The notes under the pieces: generated by a model
Databases searched by the model: none
Seen by the model: only the letters and a program-made list of their open reading frames with translations
What the model was told of the DNA's origin: nothing
Source: Petrolisthes cinctipes
Taxonomy: Eukaryota; Arthropoda; Malacostraca; Decapoda; Porcellanidae
DNA: 64,000 nt
Assembly (NCBI GenBank): GCA_033782935.1
Contig: JAWQEG010001311.1
Span: forward strand, 228,501 to 292,500
Direction of reading: 5' to 3'
Position numbers and translations under genes: made by a program
Shown: positions 32,094 to 43,201 of the stretch, one piece after another
How the letters are laid out: the number at the start of each line of letters is the position of its first letter
Numbering within the stretch: position 1 is the first letter of the stretch

Positions 32094-32771
32094 GGTAAGA
32101 TGGTAGAGGAGTTAAAACGAAATATGGAAAGGTTATCAGGGGGTAAATCCCAAACTTCTAAGTATTGCCCTTTTTGTAAAAAGAACACTCATGACTATAA
32201 AGATTGTTGGAGCAACCCAGAAAAAGGTAAATGTTTTAAGTGTTTGCGTCCTGGTTGTTGGAGTAATAGTCCCACATGTCCTGGAAAAGCTACTTATAGA
32301 CCAGGTTTTTCGGGGTATGGCCCTCCACAACATAATGGTACTGGTTATTCTAATTACTATCAAACCAGAAATATAATAGGAACAAGGGAAGATGTGTCAC
32401 CTGTCATTAATATTATAGTAAATGGTAAGGTGTGTGCAGCTATTATTGACACCGGAAGTGTCATAACTTTAATAAAGAAAAGTGCTGTCAAACAGCTAGG
32501 GTTACAAATAGATACGACCAAGGGTAGAACTAATCCAGTTGGGATTACTGGAAAACATCTTAAGGTACTAGGTATGGTGCAGATTGAAGTCCATGTGGGA
32601 GATCAGGGAGTAAGTAGTCAGTGGGTAACGGTAGTACCAGATGTATATTTAGACAGGGAAATTTTACTGGGTTGTGAGATAATCAGTAAATCAAGCTTAA
32701 CTTGGAATTGTAAGGAAAAGGAAATGATTTGGGGAGGTGCTCCGTATCAGGTGAATCATATAAGGTTGTGA
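32094..32771 (+). CDS. Gypsy gag C-terminus (zinc knuckle) and protease, copy A
   Basis: After the transposon the gag frame continues MVEELKRNMERLSGGKSQ, a CX2CX4HX4C knuckle (CPFCKKNTHDYKDC) and a second Cys cluster (CFKCLRPGCWSNSPTC). The aspartic protease follows with AAIIDTGSVITLI (catalytic D-T-G) and YLDREILLGCEII near its end. Residues run to HIRL and a TGA at 32769-32771. Gag and protease share one frame, as in the uninterrupted minus-strand copy. The next codons in the same frame lead into RT, so the TGA alone separates protease from RT. Confidence 0.9.
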   Translation, partial: GKMVEELKRNMERLSGGKSQTSKYCPFCKKNTHDYKDCWSNPEKGKCFKCLRPGCWSNSPTCPGKATYRPGFSGYGPPQHNGTGYSNYYQTRNIIGTREDVSPVINIIVNGKVCAAIIDTGSVITLIKKSAVKQLGLQIDTTKGRTNPVGITGKHLKVLGMVQIEVHVGDQGVSSQWVTVVPDVYLDREILLGCEIISKSSLTWNCKEKEMIWGGAPYQVNHIRL

Positions 32772-35103
32772 CGCCGAACGATTAAACAAATAAGAGAGCA
32801 TACTAAAGCTCAAATTCTTGATGAGAATCGAAGAAAGGTACATATAAAAGATAATGTAAAGTTGGAACCGTACCAAGCCAAGGTCATACGTACAGAAGTG
32901 CGTGAGCCACCGGGTACAACACTACTGATTAGGCCCCACAGAAATTGCTCATCACAAACTACTCTTTTGTTAGTAACGGTAGATGCGGAAGGAACTGTTC
33001 CCATCACCCTAGATAATACCACCAAAATATCGAAGTTGGTAAAGAAAAATACCATAGTAGCACTTATCGAGGATGATTCATCAATTAATATTGAGCTTAA
33101 ATCCCCGGTAAACATAGTAACAATAGCCAATGAATTGATGCCACACCATGATAAAGTAAAAGAGCAAGGTACAAGACAGGAAAGATTGCAACTGTTAATT
33201 AACAAACAAAATTGGAAACATCTTGATGAAGAACAATTAAGGCAGCTAACACGAGTTGTCCTAGACCATGATAAATTGTTTATGCTTAGTGAGAAAGAAC
33301 TTGGGAAGATTGAAGGAGAACCAGCCAACATAGCGGTATCAAATCCGAACCCTTGTAGATCCCCAATGTATCGATATCCCGAACACGCAAAAGAAACAAT
33401 TGGTAAAATGTTAAGTGAGATGGAAGAACGAGGAGTGATCGAACCCTCAAGTGCAGCGTGGGTATCACCTATATTGCTTGTTAACAAACCGGATGGTAGC
33501 AAACGAATGTGCCTAGACTTTAGAAGGGTTAATGAACACTTGTCAATGGATGTGTTCCCACTACCTAGATTAGATGATTTAGTGGGACATGCAGCCGGGC
33601 ATCAATTTTATATAACATTAGATTTAAAGGATGCCTATTTTCAAATAGAGTTGAATGAGAAAAGTCGGAACTTAACCACCTTTTCGGATGGGGTATCATT
33701 GTACCGTTTCCGAAGGTTACCCTTTGGACTGAGTTGTGCACCAGCCATCTTTTCTCGCAAAATGGCTGAGCTATTAAACCCATTGTTACGTGAGGGATGG
33801 GTTAAAAATTACTTAGATGATGTTATTATATGGGCTGATGATTTTTCACAATTAATGCAACGCCTTAAAAAATTATTCCAATTATTCAGTGAACAGGGTG
33901 TAAAACTAAACCTAACCAAGTGTGATTTTGTAAAAAGAGAGGTAAAGTTTCTGGGACATAAGGTATCAAAGAATGGTAGTTTGCCAGATCCTAAGAATTT
34001 GGAGGCCATAAGTAAACAGTTACCACCAAGGAATGTAAAGGAAGTCAGGCGTTTCATCGGAATGTGTGGATTTTATAGCAGCTTTGTACCAAATTTCTCT
34101 AAAATTGCCACACCCTTAACCAATCTTACGAGGGCTAACACTGTTTTTCAGTGGAATGATAAGTGTCAGGAAGCCTTCGAAATACTAAAGGAAAAATTAA
34201 TGACACCTCCTATTTTAGCTAAATACCAACCAGAATTACCCCTAGTATTAGTCACCGATGCTAGTGATGAGTATGTAGGAGTGGTCCTACATCAGGTACA
34301 AGTAGACCAGACAGTCCGACCATTAGGATATTTTTCAAAGAAACTTAATTCTTATGAAAAAAGATATAGTGTAACTGACAAGGAGGCAATGGCAGTGGTA
34401 TTGGCGTGTCGCCATTATCACCATTATTTGTGGGGAACGACATTCGTAATTCAAACCGATCATCAACCACTAACCAGTATTTTCCGACGTAGAACAAAGT
34501 CACCAAGGGTCACAAGATGGATGTTAGAGATGAGGGAATATAATTTCCAAATAAGATATGTAAAGGGGAAAGACAACGTAGTGGCAGACCAATTATCTAG
34601 GCCAGTACAAGTAATATCACGCCCACCAGTATTTACATGGTTGGGGTTGACAAAGGAAGCATTTATGCAGGCGCAGAGAAATGATGCCACCTGGAGTGAA
34701 TTGCTTGACTATTTTGAGGGAGGTCAGGTGCCCAGGCGGAAAATAGCCCGAGCCACTTTAGACCAATTCGAAGTAAATGAGGGAATCCTCCATTATGTGA
34801 GGACTTATGAAGATGAGAGTTATTATTATACTGTAGTTGTACCTAAAACATTAGTAAAGGTAGCATTAGAACTAGCTCATGATCAGTCAGGACATTTTGG
34901 ACAATTCAAAACTATTAAGAAAGCAGAGGAATTGTATTATTGGCCAACATTACGGTCTGATGTAGTCAAATATATTAAACAATGTCTAAATTGCCAGCAA
35001 TATAAGTATAATAAGGGTCTGTCCCAGCAATATCAAGAACTACCCACCATCATACAACCCTTAGACAGAATTGCAATAGATTTGACTGATATGACCTCTG
35101 GTG
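32772..35103 (+). pseudogene. pol: Gypsy RT-RNase H and partial integrase, copy A
   Basis: An open frame follows the TGA (RRTIKQIREHTKAQILDENR) with no ATG near it. Domains in order: RT with SPILLVNKPDGSKRMCLDFR, FYITLDLKDAYFQI, FRRLPFGLSCAPAIF and the YLDDVIIWADD active site (about 33810-33840); RNase H with LVLVTDASDEYVGVVL, SVTDKEAMAVVLACRH and IQTDHQPLTSIF; integrase zinc finger (LAHDQSGHFG, H-H, then CLNCQQYK). The first integrase Asp in IDLTDM is followed at once by GAS and a stop at the tandem junction, so the D-D-E core is missing. RT catalytic residues are intact, but no integrase can be made. Confidence 0.92.
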
Positions 35104-35170
35104 CCAGCTAAGGTGGGATCAATCAGACCCGGAAAAATTGTTTTAGCGGAGATCCGTGGAATTGGGTCGG

Positions 35171-35693
35171 ATGTTTAGGGTATCAATAGTAGGACACAGT
35201 CAAGTTCCTCGAGAACTGACGGTTGACGGTGCTCAGGTAGTTGTTTATCGATCACCCGGTGCCCGTGCCCAATCATTTTATAGTGATGAGAGACTGCAAA
35301 GTGTGAGTAGGTGGAGGCATGATCTCACTATATTGTGGTTGGGAAGTAACGATATTAAGGAAGAAACTCAACCGCGGGTATTGGTTAATGAAATATTAGA
35401 AATAGCAAAATTTATTGAAAAGGAATGTGGCTCAAGTTATAATTGTAGAAATAGAAAATAGGATTTATCCAGGAGGTAGGCCAATTCCCAGTGAGAGATA
35501 TAGAAAAATACAAAAATCGGTGAATAAGATAGTGGGTAATAGTAGAACATTCAATTATATCAATTTTAACAGTAAAGAAATAGGGGAACATTTAGCACAG
35601 GACGGGGTACATTTTGATAGAGAGGGACAAAGGAAAATACAAAGAAAATTGAAAGAAGTAATAGGTCACTGGGAGGAAAGATTAAGGAAGTAA
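35171..35693 (+). pseudogene. SGNH-hydrolase-like ORF, copy B (frameshifted)
   Basis: Identical in layout to copy A, with the same two-base deletion (about 35435). Its first bases agree with copy C (RMFRVSIVGHSQ; GTG at 35156 in place of ATG) rather than with A (RMFKVAIVGHSQ). So B has the 5' markers of C and the frameshift of A. Confidence 0.75.
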
Positions 35694-35774
35694 AGTAACG
35701 AATAAAGTAACGTAAATTGGGAAATTAAAGTAAAAAGGGGGGAGTAGATAAAAATTAAAACTATTACAAGGAAA

Positions 35775-36903
35775 ATGATAACACGTGGTGCCATTAGAGC
35801 AGAAATCATGGCAGAAGCATTAGAAGTGCAGAGTGAAGGGGCGGTTGGTGGTGTAGGAGCAATCGAAAAAACAAGGGATCAGGAGATAAATAGCGAAGTA
35901 AGATTCGAACTGAGGGAGTTGAGGTTAATGGCGGAACAAGTGGCTGTAATAGCAAAGAAAGTACAGGAGTTACAGGGGTTAGATAACTTAAAAGACGTGA
36001 CAGAGCAAATTAGTAACTTAACGGAGAGAGTGGGTGAGTTGGAAAGGCCGGAAGAGAGACAATTTGTCCCTCTTATTGAGCGGGAATTAACACCTCCATT
36101 CTCACCATCTTTGATGGATAAATACTCAGTTTTTTCAGCCAACAACCGAAAATTACCATCTGCCACCCGTAACTTTTTGCCCAAATATAACCCCTGTAGT
36201 ACACCCTCCATTATCAACCGTAACTAATAATCAAAATGTATCAAACCTGGCAAGGAACATTACTCCACCATTAGTTAAACCCCGTGATATCACTAAACTA
36301 GAACTGGATACATTGCAAAGCTTGGATTCCTCGGCTCGTTTACAAATGTTCTTTGAGGCAGTTGAAAGGTGCACAGAAGATTCTTGTACTCGTGTGGAAG
36401 TGGCGAAATCCCGAGTAGACAATGATTTAGCAGTCCTAATACATACTGCCCAGAAAAGGGGAGAAATATTTACATGGCGTGATTTGAGAACTTATTTTAC
36501 GAGAGAATTTAAAGTGGAATTAAATTTTGATCAAGCTTGGAGACAATGTGATAAATTTCAATATGATTGGATAGAAAATCCGCAAACCTTTGCCCATCAA
36601 TATAAGTGCCATTATGCAGCAATACAGGGTAGATTTCAAGGTCAACAGTTACCAGAAAGGGATAGAATGATAAAACGAAAGTTGTTGCAAGGTTTTCCTC
36701 GAAATAATAGGGATAGGCTAGAATCTTTCATGGATGATCATATTCCACTAAAGGATTTCCTTGAAAGAGTAGAAAATGAAAGAATGTTAATGATGCAAAA
36801 ACGAGAGCCAATTGAGATATTGCCACAGGCAGAAAGGCAAATGGCAAATGAGCCTAACCAAGATAAAGAAAAAGGTGCAGTAGAAATGGAAGTAGTACAA
36901 TTA
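35775..36903 (+). pseudogene. gag: gag of block B
   Basis: Carries the same lesions as copy A: N-terminal frame 35775-36227, break after PPFSPSLM, capsid-like frame 36313-36909, pogo insertion at TA 36902-36903. One visible silent difference is GATATCAC here against GATATAAC in A. Confidence 0.85.
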
Positions 36904-39384
36904 GGGTAGAGTGGGGTAGGAAGCCCCCCTTAAGGAAAAATGCCTGTTGTGTCTACAATACTGCAGTTATTAATCTGACACATATACAGCTAGAAAGCCT
37001 GGTTAATGTACTACTATTGGTGAACCTCATGTTTCTCTGCTAAGTTTTCGTAATAGTGAAAATGTGATTTAAAAAAAATACAAGAAATGGGCCTCTTACC
37101 CCATGCCTGGGGTAAGAAGCCTAGTGGATGGGCCTTTTGCCCCACATTATTATTTTTTTTTTCATCAATGAAACAACATTTTTAATAGAAATTAATGCAT
37201 TAATTTTAATGCTGCATAAAAAATATATATAATTTGTAAACAAACTATATAAAAATAACCTTTTACACATTTCTCTTTGAAACTTAAAGTAAATTTTTGG
37301 TGTTTTTAAAGCTTTCTTAGTAGTTCCTTTCCCCTGGACCATAAGAATGATTGTATGCAGAATACTGTAAGCAGAACAACATGCAAACTAAAAAGGTACT
37401 GTAGCTAAACAAAACAAAAATATATAATTTGAGGATTACTGCTCCTTAAAATGCTTGTTCTGTCTTCTGCAACTACAGATTAGAACTTATAAAACCAAAA
37501 ATGAATATCATATGAATCTGTGTAATGAATAGGACTCTTTAGTCTTCATCAGAATCACAATTGTGACATATATACCAGTCAAATCCAGGTGTGCACTCTT
37601 CATGTGACCATTTTTTGCACGATGTGCACTGCACCCATTTTTCAGAAGGTCTGCTGCTAGCAAAAGATGACCCACACACAAGACACGGCCATTCCTCATC
37701 ATCAGATGATAGTGGGGAAGGGATCTTCTTGCCTTTCATTGATACTTTCTTTTTTCTTGAAACAGATGTAGATTTGTTCTTTTCAAGCAGCTGCTTTTTG
37801 TAGGGTGATGATGTTATGACTTCAGATTTTTGTGCTTTCCTTTTTCTAGCTCGTTTCCCAGCTGTTTTAGGGGGGCTACAGAGATTTGTAAGAACACTCT
37901 TTGCTTGAACACCTGTGGATGTTCCAGGCTGTGGGTCCTCTGATTGAAGAACGGTAGGATCTTGAACCGATGGACCGCTTGTGTTAGTGTCAGCATCTGA
38001 TTCCTGACTCTCATTTGGATTGTCACTCTTTCCAGTAGAAGCAGGACAGGCTTGTGGGTTCATGGTAGGGCTTGTGGCATTAACTGACTCCTCCTCCGTT
38101 AGTTGTGCTGCTATGAAGTCCTCATCTGTAAATATATCATCATTGAATGGCCATATTCCAGTTGCTCTAAAGCCATTTATGGCTTTATCAATAGTGGCTG
38201 TTTTCGTGAAAGCAGTGGCACATAATTCTGCCACATTATACTGTGTGACGCGTTTTCCTGCATTCACAAGCATCCAGTTATCTACTGCTCTATTGTAGGA
38301 AGCCTTCAATGATTTGAAATACGCTACATCCAGAGGTTGCAGTTTGTGGGTACAGTGTGGAGGCAAAGTTATCAAAATGATGCCATTTTCTCTTACAAAG
38401 TCAACAGCAGCGAGAGTCTTGTGACTGTGGTGGCCATCTAGAATTATAATGTGCTTTTCCTCCTGGGTTGGCTTTGCAAGAGTAGCAAAGTGACGTAACC
38501 AGGTTAAGAAACAATCAGCATCTGACCATTCATTTCCGGTGCATTTTAAATTGATCCAGGTGGGCTGCCAGTCATAAGAAGTGGAGTTGTCCTCTTTCGA
38601 GCGAATATGAACACTGGAGGAAGATATGTCCCAGCTGCATTCATAGCAAAAAGAACGGATGTAGTCTGTCCTCGTTCTCCACTAGTTATACGTCCAACTG
38701 ATTTTGCTCCTTTAGTTGCCACAATATTAACAGGTTTCTGCACTGTTGTTATGCCTGTCTCATCCATATTCCAGACATGTCGTGGGCTGTAGTTGCCTTC
38801 AGATAATACTTCACGGTACATTTAAAAAAAAAATTTCTACCTGAGGACGGTTGAATCCTACAGCTCTTGACATACTTGTGGCCTCTGGTTTCCGTACTGA
38901 TAACTGATAAGACAGAAAGAAAAATTCAAAATGTAAACACCAAATACAAAGAACAAGATGGGGTAAAAAGCCTCCCTAGTAGGCAACTTGCCCCACAGCA
39001 GGGTAGGCTTTTTACCCCCAGTCGCCATGTTGAAATAAACAAACCCTCACTCTTCCACAGCAGTATTTTTATGACTGAACTACACTGCATGGCAATTCTA
39101 AGTTTTTATGCCAACTAACTATAGCTATGTTACTCACTTTGCACACAAAACATTTGCAAAAACTATCACTGATTTAAGATTACACTTACATGAAATGTGG
39201 CCAGATGAAGAAAACACGTGTTGCCTTCTTCCCCTCTCTCCTTCCTCTGAGGTATTAGTGCAGCAAACTGCACACAGAGGGCACTGATACACCAATCAGC
39301 TGATTTGAGTACTCACGCCAGTAATAAGCAAGAAACATGGGGGAGGCCTTTTACCTCACAGGGGCCTTTTACCCCACCTTACCC
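36904..39384 (-). mobile_element. pogo-type transposon, copy B (2481 bp)
   Basis: Same element at the same gag position, with TA at 36902-36903 and 39385-39386. Only a few substitutions separate it from copy A (A8 against A9 near 37072, GGAGG against GGGGG near 38618, CAGCTC against CAACTC near 38862). It is a passenger of the block duplication, not a second insertion. Confidence 0.93.
37539..38913 (-). pseudogene. pogo/jerky-type transposase with PHD finger, copy B
   Basis: Same motifs and same breaks as copy A: MDETG, LDGHHSH and QPLD catalytic positions, then the Lys/Ser-rich linker and the Cys4-His-Cys3 finger near the C-terminus (residues about 230-275 of the last frame). The frame shift lies near 38551. 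Confidence 0.88.
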
Positions 39385-39386
39385 TA

Positions 39387-40064
39387 GGTAAGATGGTAGA
39401 GGAGTTAAAACGAAATATGGAAAGGTTATCAGGGGGTAAATCCCAAACTTCTAAGTATTGCCCTTTTTGTAAAAAGAACACTCATGACTATAAAGATTGT
39501 TGGAGCAACCCAGAAAAAGGTAAATGTTTTAAGTGTTTGCGTCCTGGTTGTTGGAGTAATAGTCCCACATGTCCTGGAAAAGCTACTTATAGACCAGGTT
39601 TTTCGGGGTATGGCCCTCCACAACATAATGGTACTGGTTATTCTAATTACTATCAAACCAGAAATATAATAGGAACAAGGGAAGATGTGTCACCTGTCAT
39701 TAATATTATAGTAAATGGTAAGGTGTGTGCAGCTATTATTGACACCGGAAGTGTCATAACTTTAATAAAGAAAAGTGCTGTCAAACAGCTAGGGTTACAA
39801 ATAGATACGACCAAGGGTAGAACTAATCCAGTTGGGATTACTGGAAAACATCTTAAGGTACTAGGTATGGTGCAGATTGAAGTCCATGTGGGAGATCAGG
39901 GAGTAAGTAGTCAGTGGGTAACGGTAGTACCAGATGTATATTTAGACAGGGAAATTTTACTGGGTTGTGAGATAATCAGTAAATCAAGCTTAACTTGGAA
40001 TTGTAAGGAAAAGGAAATGATTTGGGGAGGTGCTCCGTATCAGGTGAATCATATAAGGTTGTGA
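39387..40064 (+). CDS. Gypsy gag C-terminus and protease, block B
   Basis: Identical in protein to 32094-32771: zinc knuckle CX2CX4HX4C, protease DTGS, TGA at 40062-40064 in frame with RT. Confidence 0.88.
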   Translation, partial: GKMVEELKRNMERLSGGKSQTSKYCPFCKKNTHDYKDCWSNPEKGKCFKCLRPGCWSNSPTCPGKATYRPGFSGYGPPQHNGTGYSNYYQTRNIIGTREDVSPVINIIVNGKVCAAIIDTGSVITLIKKSAVKQLGLQIDTTKGRTNPVGITGKHLKVLGMVQIEVHVGDQGVSSQWVTVVPDVYLDREILLGCEIISKSSLTWNCKEKEMIWGGAPYQVNHIRL

Positions 40065-42396
40065 CGCCGAACGATTAAACAAATAAGAGAGCATACTAAA
40101 GCTCAAATTCTTGATGAGAATCGAAGAAAGGTACATATAAAAGATAATGTAAAGTTGGAACCGTACCAAGCCAAGGTCATACGTACAGAAGTGCGTGAGC
40201 CACCGGGTACAACACTACTGATTAGGCCCCACAGAAATTGCTCATCACAAACTACTCTTTTGTTAGTAACGGTAGATGCGGAAGGAACTGTTCCCATCAC
40301 CCTAGATAATACCACCAAAATATCGAAGTTGGTAAAGAAAAATACCATAGTAGCACTTATCGAGGATGATTCATCAATTAATATTGAGCTTAAATCCCCG
40401 GTAAACATAGTAACAATAGCCAATGAATTGATGCCACACCATGATAAAGTAAAAGAGCAAGGTACAAGACAGGAAAGATTGCAACTGTTAATTAACAAAC
40501 AAAATTGGAAACATCTTGATGAAGAACAATTAAGGCAGCTAACACGAGTTGTCCTAGACCATGATAAATTGTTTATGCTTAGTGAGAAAGAACTTGGGAA
40601 GATTGAAGGAGAACCAGCCAACATAGCGGTATCAAATCCGAACCCTTGTAGATCCCCAATGTATCGATATCCCGAACACGCAAAAGAAACAATTGGTAAA
40701 ATGTTAAGTGAGATGGAAGAACGAGGAGTGATCGAACCCTCAAGTGCAGCGTGGGTATCACCTATATTGCTTGTTAACAAACCGGATGGTAGCAAACGAA
40801 TGTGCCTAGACTTTAGAAGGGTTAATGAACACTTGTCAATGGATGTGTTCCCACTACCTAGATTAGATGATTTAGTGGGACATGCAGCCGGGCATCAATT
40901 TTATATAACATTAGATTTAAAGGATGCCTATTTTCAAATAGAGTTGAATGAGAAAAGTCGGAACTTAACCACCTTTTCGGATGGGGTATCATTGTACCGT
41001 TTCCGAAGGTTACCCTTTGGACTGAGTTGTGCACCAGCCATCTTTTCTCGCAAAATGGCTGAGCTATTAAACCCATTGTTACGTGAGGGATGGGTTAAAA
41101 ATTACTTAGATGATGTTATTATATGGGCTGATGATTTTTCACAATTAATGCAACGCCTTAAAAAATTATTCCAATTATTCAGTGAACAGGGTGTAAAACT
41201 AAACCTAACCAAGTGTGATTTTGTAAAAAGAGAGGTAAAGTTTCTGGGACATAAGGTATCAAAGAATGGTAGTTTGCCAGATCCTAAGAATTTGGAGGCC
41301 ATAAGTAAACAGTTACCACCAAGGAATGTAAAGGAAGTCAGGCGTTTCATCGGAATGTGTGGATTTTATAGCAGCTTTGTACCAAATTTCTCTAAAATTG
41401 CCACACCCTTAACCAATCTTACGAGGGCTAACACTGTTTTTCAGTGGAATGATAAGTGTCAGGAAGCCTTCGAAATACTAAAGGAAAAATTAATGACACC
41501 TCCTATTTTAGCTAAATACCAACCAGAATTACCCCTAGTATTAGTCACCGATGCTAGTGATGAGTATGTAGGAGTGGTCCTACATCAGGTACAAGTAGAC
41601 CAGACAGTCCGACCATTAGGATATTTTTCAAAGAAACTTAATTCTTATGAAAAAAGATATAGTGTAACTGACAAGGAGGCAATGGCAGTGGTATTGGCGT
41701 GTCGCCATTATCACCATTATTTGTGGGGAACGACATTCGTAATTCAAACCGATCATCAACCACTAACCAGTATTTTCCGACGTAGAACAAAGTCACCAAG
41801 GGTCACAAGATGGATGTTAGAGATGAGGGAATATAATTTCCAAATAAGATATGTAAAGGGGAAAGACAACGTAGTGGCAGACCAATTATCTAGGCCAGTA
41901 CAAGTAATATCACGCCCACCAGTATTTACATGGTTGGGGTTGACAAAGGAAGCATTTATGCAGGCGCAGAGAAATGATGCCACCTGGAGTGAATTGCTTG
42001 ACTATTTTGAGGGAGGTCAGGTGCCCAGGCGGAAAATAGCCCGAGCCACTTTAGACCAATTCGAAGTAAATGAGGGAATCCTCCATTATGTGAGGACTTA
42101 TGAAGATGAGAGTTATTATTATACTGTAGTTGTACCTAAAACATTAGTAAAGGTAGCATTAGAACTAGCTCATGATCAGTCAGGACATTTTGGACAATTC
42201 AAAACTATTAAGAAAGCAGAGGAATTGTATTATTGGCCAACATTACGGTCTGATGTAGTCAAATATATTAAACAATGTCTAAATTGCCAGCAATATAAGT
42301 ATAATAAGGGTCTGTCCCAGCAATATCAAGAACTACCCACCATCATACAACCCTTAGACAGAATTGCCATAGATTTGACTGATATGACCTCTGGTG
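40065..42396 (+). pseudogene. pol: Gypsy RT-RNase H and partial integrase, block B
   Basis: Same content as 32772-35103, with the YLDD active site, RNase H motifs and integrase zinc finger, ending IDLTDMTSGA at the second block junction. The one difference I saw at the 3' end is silent (ATTGCC against ATTGCA). Confidence 0.9.
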
Positions 42397-42463
42397 CCAG
42401 CTAAGGTGGGATCAATCAGACCCGGAAAAATTGTTTTAGCGGAGATCCGTGGAATTGGGTCGG

Positions 42464-42988
42464 ATGTTTAGGGTATCAATAGTAGGACACAGTCAAGTTC
42501 CTCGAGAACTGACGGTTGACGGTGCTCAGGTAGTTGTTTATCGATCACCCGGTGCCCGTGCCCAATCATTTTATAGTGATGAGAGACTGCAAAGTGTGAG
42601 TAGGTGGAGGCATGATCTCACTATATTGTGGTTGGGAAGTAACGATATTAAGGAAGAAACTCAACCGCGGGTATTGGTTAATGAAATATTAGAAATAGCA
42701 AAATTTATTGAAAAGGAATGTGGCTCAAAAGTTATAATTGTAGAAATAGAAAATAGAATTTATCCAGGAGGTAGGCCAATTCCCAGTGAAAGATATAGAA
42801 AAATACAAAAATCGGTGAATAAGATAGTGGGCAATAGTAGAATATTCAATTATATCAATTTTAACAGTAAAGAAATAGGGGAACATTTAGCACAGGACGG
42901 GGTACATTTTGATAGAGAGGGACAAAGGAAAATACAAAGAAAATTGAAAGAAGTAATAGGTCACTGGGAGGAAAGATTAAGGAAGTAA
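42464..42988 (+). CDS. SGNH-hydrolase-like protein of a gypsy element, intact copy C
   Basis: A 174-residue frame. I chose ATG 42464 because it is shared by all copies; the codon fifteen bases upstream is GTG here. Seen: IVGHSQV (Ser10, block I), RSPGARAQ (Gly30, block II), ILWLGSNDI (GxND, Asn60, block III), and QDGVHFDREGQ (Asp145-x-x-His148, block V). Spacing and the alternating beta/alpha pattern (TILWLG, KVIIVEIEN, FNYINF) fit a compact SGNH/GDSL fold. No signal peptide or membrane segment. SGNH/esterase domains are known in ORF1 of some CR1-like LINEs and in some other retroelements. Here the ORF sits between the LTR/primer-binding site and gag, in the same frame as gag but closed by its own stop. 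Activity is inferred only. It could be an inactive RNA- or lipid-binding derivative, since block I is GHS and not GDS. Confidence 0.7.
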   Translation: MFRVSIVGHSQVPRELTVDGAQVVVYRSPGARAQSFYSDERLQSVSRWRHDLTILWLGSNDIKEETQPRVLVNEILEIAKFIEKECGSKVIIVEIENRIYPGGRPIPSERYRKIQKSVNKIVGNSRIFNYINFNSKEIGEHLAQDGVHFDREGQRKIQRKLKEVIGHWEERLRK

Positions 42989-43067
42989 AGTAACGAATAA
43001 AGTAACGTAAATTGGGAAATTAAAGTAAAAAGGGGGGAGTAGATAAAAATTAACTATTACAAGGAAA

Positions 43068-43184
43068 ATGATAACACGTAGTGCCGTTAGAGCAGAAATC
43101 ATGGCAGAAGCATTAGAAGTGCAGAGTGAAGGGGCTGTTGGTGGTGTAGGAGCAATAAAAAAAACAGGGGATCAGGAAAAATAG
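43068..43184 (+). pseudogene. gag: gag N-terminus of partial block C
   Basis: Starts ATGATAACACGTAGTGCC, like blocks A and B. It stops after about 38 codons (GAIKKTGDQEK) where the block ends in an inverted LTR junction. Confidence 0.75.
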
Positions 43185-43201
43185 CGTTTTTACACTGGTT
43201 A

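Larger units (their letters stand above)
35104..42396 (+). repeat. Tandem block B of gypsy internal sequence (7293 bp)
   Basis: This repeats 27804-35103 with a constant offset of 7294, later 7293 (one A lost in a homopolymer near 37072). I noted fewer than twenty differences while reading. Both blocks end in pol at ATGACCTCTGGTG and begin again at CCAGCTAAGGTGGG. No LTR lies between them. The embedded pogo element, its frame breaks and the SGNH deletion are shared, so the block was copied as DNA and not by retrotransposition. Confidence 0.93.

Noticed and set aside
32810..33502. 230-residue antisense frame in pol (also 40103-40795)
   Set aside because: Shadow of the RT coding frame; no conserved motifs and no promoter.
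42464..42988. The SGNH-like ORF as a captured single-copy host gene
   Set aside because: It recurs at the same place in three gypsy blocks, directly after the LTR/primer site, so it belongs to the element.
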